42,262 bases of DNA from Thermomicrobiales bacterium (GCA_023954495.1 JAMLIA010000025.1:1-42262); one strand, 5' to 3'. Shown: positions 25,490-36,328, counted from the first letter of the stretch. The notes: generated by a model from the letters alone, not told the origin. Translations and numbers: made by a program.

Positions 25490-27145
25490 TCAGCGTCTTG
25501 ACGGATAGAACAGAGCCGCTGTGTCGATGAGGAATTGAGCCTGCTCGCTAGTCAGGATGCGACCACTGAGCGCCTTGGCCATCGAGGAGTAGAGATTGAG
25601 GTGATGCTGTTGCAGCAAGCCGATGTGGCGTCCCTCCGCCCATTCGGCCGATGCCAGGTTGTAGTTCAGCGCGTTGCATATCGTCCGCTGGGTGACGAGC
25701 TGACAGGTCAGGTTCGCCAGACTGTCGTAGGAGACACCGACGGTAAAGGCGGTTGAGTCGCTGGCGACGTTTCCGGCCAGGTCAGTCGCGGTGGCTGTGT
25801 AACTGTGCGTCCCGAGCCCGAAACTCCAGGCCGGACCGCTGATGTTCTGGCAGGTCGTGTTGGAAATACCGGAAAGACTATCGGTCGCCGTGCAGGTGAT
25901 GTCGATCTGCTGATCGACGCGGTACGTACCGGCGTTGCCCGAATAGTTGACAGTCGGGTCCGTCAGATCGATGTTGATCGTTGCGTGCTGGTGGTCAACA
26001 TTTCCGGAGCTATCCAGACCGAGGTAGTCGAAGGCATGAGTGCCCTCGGTCGAAATGGTGATTGGATTGAAGTACTGGGCGCAACGGGTGACACCGTGGT
26101 TGGTGCAGTCGATATCGTCGACGCCGTAGAAGAAGTACAGTTGATCACTCGGGGTGCGGTTATCCGTTCCGGAGAGCGTGACCGTGACCGGCTGGTTGCT
26201 CCAGGTGCCGGGGACATAGCCATTGCTATATGTTGCTGTGGTCGTTGGTGGAGTTTCATCGCCGGCATTGAATCTGACGACGACCTTGCCGTCGCCCGAG
26301 TTCACGCCGGTCTCCATGGGGACTCCGCCTGGGCTATGGCCGCTGCCGCCACCGCCGCCGTACCAGTCACCGTTGCTGCCGATATGGCCGCCCGCGCCGC
26401 CACACCAGCCGCCGCCGCCACCACCGCCACTGCCGGAAATCGTGCTTGCGCCGGCGCTGCCGACGCCTGCCTGCCCGCTACCCTGCGAACAATCCTGATT
26501 GCCGCCGCGACCGCCGTAGGCGTTTCCGTTATAGACATAGCCGCCACGCTCGCCGACATCCCCGCCGCCAGCGCCGCCGGTTGCGTTGCCCCAGAAGGCT
26601 GCCAGGTTCGCAGCGCCGCCACCGCCACCGGCGACGATGACACGGCTGGCGAGATCGGTTCCACCGATGCGGATATCCGAGGCCCCGCCGCCGCCGCCGC
26701 CGGGGCAAGGTGGTGAACCTGTGGGCGTGCCGCTGTTGCCACCGCCGTTGAATCCACCAGTGGTGAAGGCTAGCTGGCAGGTGGTCAGATTCGTCTCACC
26801 GGCGTTCTGGCCTTTTCCGCCCACCATGATCGTGATTGTGTCGCCGGGCGTCACCAGCAAAGCTGCCTTCGTGTGACCGCCTTTGCCTCCGTAGATGAAC
26901 GTTCCAATGTTTCCGCCGCTGGCTCCATAGACATCGAATTGCGCGGTTGTCACCCAGTCCGGCACGATCCAGGTCTGCGCGGCACCGGTATACGAATAGG
27001 TACATTCAATGTCATTTCCGACGTCTTCGCAGGAGGGCTCCGCCGCTCGTGCGATCTGTGCCGGTAGTGCCGTGAACACCGGCGCGATACCAAGGAGGAG
27101 ACTGACGACGATCCAGATGACTCGCGTTCCTGTAGATGCCCGCAT
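25490..27145 (-). CDS. Secreted glycine-rich multidomain protein 3
   Basis: A 551-residue protein. The signal peptide begins MRASTGTRVIWIVVSLLLGI and ends QIARA; GAAGGA lies upstream of the ATG at 27143-27145. It has one glycine-rich domain (~52-287), with AQTWIVPDWVTTAQFDVYG, GGFNGGGNSG, GGGGASDIRIGG and GGGGWCGGAGG. One OmpL47/Ig-like segment follows (~302, SNGYVPGTWSNQPVTVTLS), then IDLTDPTVNYSG (~393) and the C-terminal domain (~470-551, LTCQLVTQRTICNALNYNL, AEWAEGRHIG). It lacks the WNW-type Ig repeats of its neighbours, making it the minimal architecture of the three. It is first in the tandem array. Function unknown; location outside the membrane is inferred from the signal peptide. 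Confidence 0.87.
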   Translation of the reverse strand: MRASTGTRVIWIVVSLLLGIAPVFTALPAQIARAAEPSCEDVGNDIECTYSYTGAAQTWIVPDWVTTAQFDVYGASGGNIGTFIYGGKGGHTKAALLVTPGDTITIMVGGKGQNAGETNLTTCQLAFTTGGFNGGGNSGTPTGSPPCPGGGGGGASDIRIGGTDLASRVIVAGGGGGAANLAAFWGNATGGAGGGDVGERGGYVYNGNAYGGRGGNQDCSQGSGQAGVGSAGASTISGSGGGGGGGWCGGAGGHIGSNGDWYGGGGGSGHSPGGVPMETGVNSGDGKVVVRFNAGDETPPTTTATYSNGYVPGTWSNQPVTVTLSGTDNRTPSDQLYFFYGVDDIDCTNHGVTRCAQYFNPITISTEGTHAFDYLGLDSSGNVDHQHATINIDLTDPTVNYSGNAGTYRVDQQIDITCTATDSLSGISNTTCQNISGPAWSFGLGTHSYTATATDLAGNVASDSTAFTVGVSYDSLANLTCQLVTQRTICNALNYNLASAEWAEGRHIGLLQQHHLNLYSSMAKALSGRILTSEQAQFLIDTAALFYPSRR

Positions 27146-27374
27146 GGTCGTTGTCGTCCTTCCGTGAGACCGTACTGCTGCATGCTGCCTCATTCGGGCG
27201 GCAATGAAGGTGCGCTCGTACAAGAAATCGGGCGCGTCCGCATTTCTGCATGGCGATGTCTGACGTTGCGTACTCCGCATCAATCCTAGAGTGATGTCGC
27301 CGAGCGCGCGTCCAGAAACTCTATAAAAAGCAGAAGCTGATGCAGCTCGCCTTTGTACAGAATCTCAATATGCG

Positions 27375-29750
27375 TTAGTGATGGGCGTCGATCGGAGGTG
27401 AGCTATCGGGGACGTCGTTCATGGCCGCCAGCGCATCCGCCACCTGCCAGCGCGAGCGGACGTCGAGCTTGGCGAGGATGCGGTGGACGTGGACGCCGAC
27501 GGTCGCGGTTGCGATGTGCAGTGCCTCGGCAATCTCGCGGTCGCGAAAGCCGCGGGTGAGCAGCTCGGCGACCTCGCGCTCACGAGGCGTGAGCGTTGAC
27601 GTTGGCGTATCGCTCACCCGCTTGCTGTTCGCCGTTGCGTCTGGTTGCGCGGTGAATCCCTCGATGACCTGCTCGATGGTCATTGCCTGTCCGTCAGCCC
27701 AGGCTTTCTCGAACTGGTCCTTGCCGAGCCGTTCTCGTGCGCTGGCGATCTCCGCCTCGGTTCCGACGGGACCGATCGGCTCGATGACCTCCTGAAGCGT
27801 GGCGCCCAGTCCACGAGCGAGGCCGAGGAGCTGCGCGGCGCGGCGCGGCTCTCCCGATGTGTTGGCGACGGCCGCCAGCAGCTGCAGGTCGTAAATGACG
27901 AACCAGCGATTGCTGACAGAGTAATGAAGGGAGAGTGCTTCGCACAGGCGCTCATTTGCACCTGACAGATTGCCGGAATCCAGATTGACCATGCCGAGCA
28001 TCGTCTGCGCAATGGCGATGAAGCGCGTATTGCCCTGCTCGCGATACATCGCCAGGCATTCTTCGAGATACTGGCTGGCTCGATCGAAGTCGCCGCGATC
28101 CTTCCAGGTAATGCCGGCTTCGAGGAGCGCGTAGGCGGTCGCGTCCGGATCGCCGATCTCGCGGCTGAGCGTCAGGCTCTGCTCGGCGAGGTCGGATGAG
28201 CGGTCCAGCCGTCTGGTAATGCGTGCTTCCATCGCCAGCTCGCTCAGCGCGATGGCGATGCCGCGTCGATCGTCCAGCTCGCGGAAGAGCGCGAGGGCCT
28301 GCGTATGGAACTCCTCGGCGCTGGCCAATGCGCGCTGCTGGTGGGCGAGGCGGCCGGCAGCGTGGAGCGCGCGGGCGCGATGTTGCAGCCCAGCGGTGCT
28401 GCGGTCTCCGTTGGTCGCCTGCAGCGCAAGCGTCAGCCAGTACTGGCCTTCGGTCAGATGATCGTGCGCCTCCCAGAAGGGGAACAGCGCAACGACGAAC
28501 TGCTGCAGCGCAGCGGTGGGATCATGGTCCGCGGCCCAGCGCAGCGCCGCGCGCAGATTGTCGGCTTCGCGCTCCAGCCTGGCGAGCCAGTCGCGTTGCT
28601 CCGGACCGGACAGGTGCGGCTCGGCTTCGCGGGCGAGGTCGCCGAAGTAGCGCGCGTGCTGCGCCCGGATCGCCTCAGCTTCGGTGCTCGTTGCCAACCG
28701 CCAGGCGCTGTACTGCCGCACTGGCTCCAGCATGCGGTACCAGGCCACCGGGCCATCGCGATCGACGATGATCAGCGACTTGTCCACGAGCTGACTCAGG
28801 ATGTGCAGGACATCGTCGGGTGAGATGGCGGCGTGCCCCGTGTCCGGGTGGGTGCCGCTCGCGATCGCCTCGGCGGCCTGAATGTCGCAGCCGCCGGTGA
28901 AGACGGACAGGCGCTGAAAGACAACCTGCTCCGGTGGCGAAAGGAGCGCGTAGCTCCAGTCGAGTGTCGCCTGCAGTGTTTGCTGGCGGTCCTGCGCGGT
29001 TCGATTGCCGCCGGTTAGCAGGCGGAGGCCGTCGTCGAGCCGACTGAGGATCTGCTCGACGGTCAGCACCTGGCAGCGCGCAGCCGCCAGCTCAATTGCC
29101 ATCGGGATGCCGGCCAGTCGCTCGCAAATGGCCGCGATCGTCGTCGCGTTCTGCGGCCCGAGCGCAAAATCCGCCGCCACATCCTGAGCGCGCTCGACAA
29201 ACAGCTGGACAGCAGGTGAGCGGGCGATGCCCTCCATGTCCGCGACCGTTTCGGTTGGCAGTGGCAACGGCTGTATGCGAACCTGCCGCTCTCCGGCGAT
29301 GCGGAGCGGCTCACGACTGGTTGCCATGATGCGCAGTGTCGGGCAGGTTGCCAGCAGTTGATCGGACAATCGCGCGCAGGAATCGATCAGGTGCTCGCAG
29401 TTGTCGAGGACGAGCAGCGCCGAGCGCGGGCGCAGAAAGCTGGCGAGCGTCTCGAACGCGGAGACATCGCGGGCCGGCAGGATGCCCAGCGCTGCGACCA
29501 CAAACGTTTCGAGCAGCGCCTCGTCGGTGATGGCGGCCAGCTCGACGAGCCAGATGCCGTCACTAAATTCGGCCGCCAGCGTCCGCGCCGTCGCCAGCGC
29601 CAGATGCGTTTTGCCACAGCCTCCCAGACCGGTCAGCGTGATCATGCGCGCGGGATTGGTCAGGATGAAGTCCCGAATTGTGCCCAACTCGGCGGTACGC
29701 CCGATCGTCGATGACCGCGACGTTGGCAACCTGTAGGATGACGCGCTCAC
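27375..29750 (-). CDS. NB-ARC/TPR LuxR-family transcriptional regulator
   Basis: A 791-residue STAND-type regulator. The NTPase domain has Walker A GLGGCGKT (~residue 42), Walker B LLVLDNCEH and ATSREPL. A helical arm (~250-400) and TPR-like repeats (~430-640, for example ASAEEFHTQALALFRELDD) follow. A C-terminal LuxR helix-turn-helix begins at TLTPREREVAELLTRG (~730-785). Such proteins hold ADP at rest and oligomerise with ATP when a ligand binds the repeats. The start is unclear: GTG 29750 has no good ribosome-binding site, and another frame encodes MRQFPVETLVRERVRMPLSE just upstream (from 29805), so a frameshift may hide a longer N-terminus. It lies beside the glycine-rich gene array, but a regulatory link is speculation. 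Confidence 0.87.
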   Translation of the reverse strand: MSASSYRLPTSRSSTIGRTAELGTIRDFILTNPARMITLTGLGGCGKTHLALATARTLAAEFSDGIWLVELAAITDEALLETFVVAALGILPARDVSAFETLASFLRPRSALLVLDNCEHLIDSCARLSDQLLATCPTLRIMATSREPLRIAGERQVRIQPLPLPTETVADMEGIARSPAVQLFVERAQDVAADFALGPQNATTIAAICERLAGIPMAIELAAARCQVLTVEQILSRLDDGLRLLTGGNRTAQDRQQTLQATLDWSYALLSPPEQVVFQRLSVFTGGCDIQAAEAIASGTHPDTGHAAISPDDVLHILSQLVDKSLIIVDRDGPVAWYRMLEPVRQYSAWRLATSTEAEAIRAQHARYFGDLAREAEPHLSGPEQRDWLARLEREADNLRAALRWAADHDPTAALQQFVVALFPFWEAHDHLTEGQYWLTLALQATNGDRSTAGLQHRARALHAAGRLAHQQRALASAEEFHTQALALFRELDDRRGIAIALSELAMEARITRRLDRSSDLAEQSLTLSREIGDPDATAYALLEAGITWKDRGDFDRASQYLEECLAMYREQGNTRFIAIAQTMLGMVNLDSGNLSGANERLCEALSLHYSVSNRWFVIYDLQLLAAVANTSGEPRRAAQLLGLARGLGATLQEVIEPIGPVGTEAEIASARERLGKDQFEKAWADGQAMTIEQVIEGFTAQPDATANSKRVSDTPTSTLTPREREVAELLTRGFRDREIAEALHIATATVGVHVHRILAKLDVRSRWQVADALAAMNDVPDSSPPIDAHH

Positions 29751-29875
29751 TCAGTGGCATCCGAACACGTTCGCGCACGAGGGTTTCGACGGGGAACTGC
29801 CGCATGTCCCCTGGGAGATGCTCAATTCTAGCAATGCTTTGCCGTTGCCTGATCTCAGTGCCCGATCCGTCTGTA

Positions 29876-29899
29876 GTAGAATCAGGACATACGTTCTAC
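29876..29899 (+). promoter_or_regulatory. LexA-like site and -10 element before recX
   Basis: GGACATACGTTC (29885-29896) differs by one base from the Gram-positive/Chloroflexota-type LexA core GAAC-N4-GTTC. It lies inside a perfect GTAGAA/TTCTAC inverted repeat (29876-29899) and directly after a possible -10, TAGAAT (29877-29882). SOS control of recX is plausible. Confidence 0.5.
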
Positions 29900-29904
29900 T
29901 CTGG

Positions 29905-30627
29905 ATGGCTGCCATGCGTCGACGCCCGACAAGCCAGCAACGACAAGCGCAAGAGCCCCGCGAGATCCAGCCCGGCACGATCACGCAGGTCACGCCGACT
30001 CAACGCGACCCGGAGCGAGTGAGCATCTTTATTGAAGGAACGTTCGCCCTTGCGCTGCCGGCGATCGTCGCGCTGCAGCGCGGTCTGCAACGCGGCGTTG
30101 AGCTTGACGACGCGGCCGTCCGTGAGCTGGCCGCGTTAGCCGAGGCGGAGCGCGCCGTCGAGGCGGCGCTCGTCTTCGTTGCCTACCGACCGCGCTCGGA
30201 GCGCGAGGTGCGTGACCGGCTGCGGCGTCGCAAGTTCGATCCGGGCGCTATCGACATCGCAATCGAGCGGCTGCGCGGTTGGAACTATCTGGACGACCGC
30301 GCCTTCGCCGAATTCTGGGTCGAGAATCGCACCGAGCATTCGCCGCGCGGTCGCCGTGCGCTGGAGGCCGAACTGCGTGCCAAGGGTGTCGATCGCAATG
30401 TCACCGGCGACGTGCTGGCCGAAGTCGACCTGGGCGAGGAAGACGCCGCACTCGCCCTCGCGCGCAAGCGCCAACCGCGCCTCGCCGCGCTCGACGAGCC
30501 AACCCAGCGCCGCCGCCTCGCCGCCTTCCTCGGTCGTCGCGGCTACGGCTGGGACGTCATCCGCCCTGTGCTGGATCGCTTGTATGGCGAGATGGATGAT
30601 GACGCAGAAGACGTTGATGTGCCGTGA
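29905..30627 (+). CDS. recX: Regulatory protein RecX
   Basis: About 240 residues (MAAMRRRPTSQQ; the second ATG at 29914 is equally possible, and neither has a clear ribosome-binding site). The RecX helical repeats are recognisable: ALVFVAYRPRSEREVRDRLR, IDIAIERLRGWNYLDDRAFA, FWVENRTEHSPRGRRALEAE and AAFLGRRGYGWDVIRPVL. RecX binds RecA filaments and limits recombinase and SOS activity. An N-terminal extension (~residues 15-75, with DPERVSIFIEGTFALALP) is common in Gram-positive and Chloroflexota RecX. recA is not in the window. The tail is acidic. Confidence 0.9.
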   Translation: MAAMRRRPTSQQRQAQEPREIQPGTITQVTPTQRDPERVSIFIEGTFALALPAIVALQRGLQRGVELDDAAVRELAALAEAERAVEAALVFVAYRPRSEREVRDRLRRRKFDPGAIDIAIERLRGWNYLDDRAFAEFWVENRTEHSPRGRRALEAELRAKGVDRNVTGDVLAEVDLGEEDAALALARKRQPRLAALDEPTQRRRLAAFLGRRGYGWDVIRPVLDRLYGEMDDDAEDVDVP

Positions 30628-30720
30628 ACGAGACGCTGCGGTACTGAGACGACGCTGCTGCCCGTTGCCCAGACGGCACCGCAGCAGGGGCCCGAACGAT
30701 CGATCGGAGAGGCACAATAG

Positions 30721-30746
30721 CCTGTCCGGACAGGGTGTGATATGCT
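30721..30746 (+). promoter_or_regulatory. Extended -10 promoter with upstream palindrome before the MBL-fold gene
   Basis: TGATATGCT (TATGCT at 30741-30746) is an extended -10. The perfect 14-bp palindrome CCTGTCCGGACAGG (30721-30734) covers the -35/spacer region, suggesting a repressor or activator site. The ATG is at 30820. Confidence 0.45.
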
Positions 30747-30819
30747 CGTCTAGGCACCCCGAAAACATCGGCATGGCCCACCTGAACACTCGAAATGCGT
30801 CCTGGCAAGTTGGGGGACG

Positions 30820-31455
30820 ATGGCTGAGATCAAGTGGTTTGGCCACGCCTGTTTCCGTTTAAAGTCGCGTGATGCGACTATCCTGACCGACCCGGTCCCG
30901 CGCTCTTTCGGCTACAAGGTCGAGAAGCAGAAGGTCGACATCGTCACCTTCTCGCACGCGCACCCCGGTCACACGGCGGTCGAGATCGTCTCGAACGAGC
31001 CGAAGATCGTCGACGGCCCCGGTGAGTACGAGATGAACGACGTCTTCATCACCGGAATCCGTACCTATCACGATGACAAAAAGGGCGAAGAACGCGGTCG
31101 CAACACGGCCTACCTCTTTGAGGTTGAGGATCTTGTTGTGCTGCATCTCGGCGATCTCGGGCATCTGCTCGAAGAGGACGAGGCCGAGAAGTTCAGCGCC
31201 GCCGATATCGTGATCGTGCCCGTCGGGGGTGGCCCGGTGCTGGATGCGAAGCAGGCAGTGGAAGTTATTAGCTCGCTGGACGCCAAGATCATCATTCCCA
31301 TGCAATACCGCATGGCGAATGGTGATGCAGAGCGCGAGCCGCTGGAGCGATTCCTGACCGAGATGGGCGTCACCGAGGCAACCCCGCGCGACAAGCTGGT
31401 TGTTCGGGGGAGCGATCTCGGCGAGTCACCCGAGGTGGTCATTCTGAGTCTGTAG
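30820..31455 (+). CDS. MBL-fold metal-dependent hydrolase (UlaG/UPF0173-like)
   Basis: A 211-residue metallo-beta-lactamase-fold protein. It opens IKWFGHACFRL, like UlaG-type hydrolases, and has the metal motif FSHAHPGH (~45), where Gly replaces the usual Asp of HxHxDH. Further expected elements are HLGDLGH (~108) and IIIPMQYRM (~158, in the position of the last metal ligand region). The substitution suggests an altered metal site, so activity is uncertain. The start follows GGGGG 4 bases upstream. It lies between recX and pyrG; no functional link is apparent. Confidence 0.82.
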   Translation: MAEIKWFGHACFRLKSRDATILTDPVPRSFGYKVEKQKVDIVTFSHAHPGHTAVEIVSNEPKIVDGPGEYEMNDVFITGIRTYHDDKKGEERGRNTAYLFEVEDLVVLHLGDLGHLLEEDEAEKFSAADIVIVPVGGGPVLDAKQAVEVISSLDAKIIIPMQYRMANGDAEREPLERFLTEMGVTEATPRDKLVVRGSDLGESPEVVILSL

Positions 31456-33297
<1,842 letters not shown>

Positions 33298-33306
33298 TGT
33301 TTGCGG

Positions 33307-33335
33307 TTTTGGCGGACGGTAGATTGTGATACACT
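33307..33335 (+). promoter_or_regulatory. Probable promoter of the atp operon
   Basis: TGATACACT gives an extended -10 (TACACT, 33330-33335), with a poor -35 (TTTTGG, 33307-33312) at 17-bp spacing. It lies just after the pyrG stop and about 30 bases before the first atp gene. Confidence 0.5.
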
Positions 33336-33363
33336 GCACGGAGTGTGAGGGGCGGGGGCCATA

Positions 33364-33663
33364 GTGGAAAACCCGCTGGACCCGAAGACTAAAAGAGACT
33401 GGCAAGCGATCGGCGCAGCCTCAGGGCTAGGATTCACCGTCGTAGGCAGTCTCTTGCTGTGTATCGTGGGTGGCGTCCTGCTAGATGGTTGGCTTGACAC
33501 GAAGCCAATCTTCACACTCACCGGGATTGTTCTCGGCCTTGGGGCGGCCGGATACGCACTGTATGAGTTGGCCATGCTCAGTGACCCGAACCGGGGTCGC
33601 GTGCGGCTGAAGAAGACAGACTCTCGGTCGCAGGGGGATTCAGGCTCGCGGTCGCGCCGGTGA
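33364..33663 (+). CDS. ATP synthase assembly/accessory protein AtpI/AtpZ
   Basis: A 99-residue protein from a GTG start, with two membrane helices (GLGFTVVGSLLLCIVGGVLL and FTLTGIVLGLGAAGYALYEL) and a basic Ser/Arg-rich tail. This matches the AtpI/AtpZ family (F0F1-ATPase subunit, putative Ca/Mg transporter), usually encoded first in atp operons. The family helps c-ring assembly or stability. The motif GGVLLDGWLDTKPIFTLTG is typical. It is 30 bases upstream of atpB. Confidence 0.82.
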   Translation: MENPLDPKTKRDWQAIGAASGLGFTVVGSLLLCIVGGVLLDGWLDTKPIFTLTGIVLGLGAAGYALYELAMLSDPNRGRVRLKKTDSRSQGDSGSRSRR

Positions 33664-33693
33664 TGCGTGGGGCCGCGCGGAGGGGGACATTGA

Positions 33694-34635
33694 GTGGAAG
33701 TCCACATCTCGGTAAAAGCGGAGTCGCTCTGGTCGTTTGACCTCGGACCGCTCGGTACGCTCAACATCACCAACTCCTTCCTCCAAATGGTCATCGTCAT
33801 GGCCCTCATCATCATCATCGGTGCGATGATCGCGCGAAAAGCGACGCTGGTTCCGAGTCGTGCCCAGAGCCTCTTCGAGATGGTGACCGAATTCCTGCTC
33901 AGCGTGGTTGAAGGCGCAGCCGGCCGTCAGGTCGGACGCCGCATCTTCCCGCTCATCGGCTCGCTGTTCATCTTCATTATTCTGGCGAATTACTCCGGCC
34001 TGATTCCGGGCGTTGGCACGATTCAGTGCAAGAGCCTGTGCGGCTGGGAGGAAAGCAGCGAGACGACGGCGATCGTCGCCTCGGCTGGCCATCCCGGTAG
34101 CGACGTTGTCGTTTCGTCGGCAACGGATGAGGCCGAGCACGAACCGGCTCCGCCGCTGCTGCGCGCACCGAACGCTGACCTGAACATGACCCTGGCGATG
34201 GCGCTGATCGCGTTCGTCTCGGTCCAGGTCGCCGGCATCGCGGCGCACGGCGTCGGGGGTCGCATCAAGCACATGGCCGATCCGCCGTTCATGTTCCCGA
34301 TCGAAGTCATGTCAGAGCTCTCGCGCATAATCTCGCTCTCGTTCCGACTCTTCGGCAACATCTTTGCCGGCGAGGTGCTCATCGGGATCATGATCGCGAT
34401 GTCTACCGCAATCCTCGAAAAGACGAAGTGGCTGACGGTCATCATGTTCGGCTTGCCGACCGTGTTCCTGCTTTTCGAGGTTCTCTTTGGCTTCATTCAG
34501 GCGCTTATCTTCTCGCTGCTGACACTGGCGTATATCGCGCTGGCGACAGGGGGTGGCGATGAGCATGGGCACGCGCACGAGCCTGGTGAAGAGCCGTATC
34601 ACGCGTCGGCACCCGCCACAAGCGGGGGAGATTAG
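33694..34635 (+). CDS. atpB: ATP synthase F0 subunit a
   Basis: A 313-residue membrane subunit forming the proton half-channels. The essential arginine is in SLSFRLFGNIFAGEVL (~residue 216), with the conserved FIQALIFSLLTLAYI helix at the end. GTG start. An unusual ~45-residue polar insert with two cysteines (CKSLCGWEESSE, acidic, then EAEHEPAPP) lies between ANYSGLIPGVGTIQ and NADLNMTLAMALI, where most bacterial subunits have a short loop. The C-terminal tail is His/Glu-rich (DEHGHAHEPGEEPYHA). Confidence 0.95.
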   Translation: MEVHISVKAESLWSFDLGPLGTLNITNSFLQMVIVMALIIIIGAMIARKATLVPSRAQSLFEMVTEFLLSVVEGAAGRQVGRRIFPLIGSLFIFIILANYSGLIPGVGTIQCKSLCGWEESSETTAIVASAGHPGSDVVVSSATDEAEHEPAPPLLRAPNADLNMTLAMALIAFVSVQVAGIAAHGVGGRIKHMADPPFMFPIEVMSELSRIISLSFRLFGNIFAGEVLIGIMIAMSTAILEKTKWLTVIMFGLPTVFLLFEVLFGFIQALIFSLLTLAYIALATGGGDEHGHAHEPGEEPYHASAPATSGGD

Positions 34636-34641
34636 TCGGCA

Positions 34642-35049
<408 letters not shown>

Positions 35050-35119
35050 TACCGAACGTGGCCTGCCGGCGTTCGTCGGCGGCACGTAGGCCGGAGGGGG
35101 TGGCTCAGCCTCCCCTCTC

Positions 35120-35140
35120 CGCCAGAGCGAAACGCTGGCG
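35120..35140 (+). promoter_or_regulatory. Hairpin between atpE and atpF
   Basis: CGCCAG (35120-35125) pairs with CTGGCG (35135-35140). A weaker GGAGG/CCTCC stem lies just before it (about 35093-35113). The 180-bp gap is long for an atp operon and could separate the abundant atpE message from the rest. Confidence 0.4.
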
Positions 35141-35229
35141 AGCCGGCGCGCCGCACGACGAATGGGTCGGGCGGTTTGGGGTATCTCCCTCGCGTCGGCA
35201 GATCGACGGGATACAGGTCGAGAGGACTC

Positions 35230-35754
35230 ATGGGCGCACTAGGTATTAACGGGGCAAATCTGCTCGTCCAGATCCTGGCCTTCCTCATCTTCGTCTGGCT
35301 GTTCTGGAAGTTCGCGCTGGGGCCGATTACCGGCATGCTTGACAAGCGCCAGGAGCGCATTCGCGAGAGCATCGAAGCTGCCCAGCGGATGGAAGAAGAA
35401 CTCCAGAAGTCCCGCGCCCAGAATGAGGAGATCATGGCGGAAGCGCGCCGCGAGGCGCAGACGCTGATCTCCCGCGCTCGCGAGGTGAGCGATCAGAACA
35501 TCGCTCGCTCGAAGGAGCAGGCGCAGGTTCAGGCCGACGAGTTGATCGAGAAGGCGCGCGAGGCAATTGCTGCCGAGACGGTGCAGGCGCGTGCTGATCT
35601 GCGGCGCGAGGTTGGCGATCTCGCTGTTATGGCGGCTTCGAAGATCGTCCGGGCCAACATCGATCGCGATGCGCAGTCGCGGCTGATCGATGAAGCCCTG
35701 GCCGAAGCCGGTGGTACTGGCAGCAATGGTAGCTCGCCGGTGACGGATGACTAG
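35230..35754 (+). CDS. atpF: ATP synthase F0 subunit b
   Basis: A 174-residue stator subunit with one N-terminal membrane helix (LLVQILAFLIFVWLFWKFAL) followed by a long charged coiled coil (~residues 40-155, for example AAQRMEEELQKSRAQNEEI). It links the membrane sector to F1. The start MGALGINGANLL is chosen because GAGAGG lies upstream; the longer frame runs into the leader. The C-terminus is a Gly/Ser-rich tail. Confidence 0.93.
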   Translation: MGALGINGANLLVQILAFLIFVWLFWKFALGPITGMLDKRQERIRESIEAAQRMEEELQKSRAQNEEIMAEARREAQTLISRAREVSDQNIARSKEQAQVQADELIEKAREAIAAETVQARADLRREVGDLAVMAASKIVRANIDRDAQSRLIDEALAEAGGTGSNGSSPVTDD

Positions 35755-35794
35755 CGAGAGCTGGTTGCACCGGCACCGGAGAGGGGGCTTCTAA

Positions 35795-36328
35795 ATGGCG
35801 ATTCGTGGAGTAGCCAAGCGGTACGCCCAGGCCGTGTTCGACCTGGCGACCGAGAATGGAACGCAGGAGCAGTGGCTTGCCGACCTGACGACGCTGGCCA
35901 ATGCGGCGAGCGATCGCGTGGTCGGGGAGTTTCTCACGAGCCCGAACGTTCCAGAACAGGCCAAGCGCGCTGCGATCGATCGACTACTGCCGAACGAGAC
36001 GCAGCAGTACGCGCGCAACCTGGCCTATCTGCTTGTCCAACGACGCCGGTTTAGCGCCCTTCCGGAGTTGCTCGACGTGTATGGGGATCTCATCCTCGAT
36101 GCACGGGGGATCGCGATTGCCGACGTCACCACCGCAGTCGAGCTGACCGCGGCGGAGCGCGAGCAGGTGAGGGCGCAGCTCCAGCAGATTGTTGGCAAAG
36201 AGATAGAGCTGCGGGCGACAACCGACCCTGACCTGATCGGCGGGTTGATTGCGCGCATTGGCGATCGGCTGATTGACGCGAGCGTCGCGGCACAGTTGCA
36301 GCAGATGCGAGCACAACTCGCGCGCTGA
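35795..36328 (+). CDS. atpH: ATP synthase F1 subunit delta
   Basis: A 177-residue protein with the family's start RGVAKRYAQAVFDLA and the conserved C-terminal part ELRATTDPDLIGGLIARIGDRLIDASV. It connects F1 to the b-subunit stalk. It lies 40 bases after atpF with GAGAGGGGG upstream, and 78 bases before atpA. Confidence 0.94.
   Translation: MAIRGVAKRYAQAVFDLATENGTQEQWLADLTTLANAASDRVVGEFLTSPNVPEQAKRAAIDRLLPNETQQYARNLAYLLVQRRRFSALPELLDVYGDLILDARGIAIADVTTAVELTAAEREQVRAQLQQIVGKEIELRATTDPDLIGGLIARIGDRLIDASVAAQLQQMRAQLAR

Noticed and set aside
20200-26760. CRISPR-like or satellite repeats in GC-rich GGN tracts
   Set aside because: The repetition is coding: GGN codons of the glycine-rich domains, with no unit length or spacer pattern.
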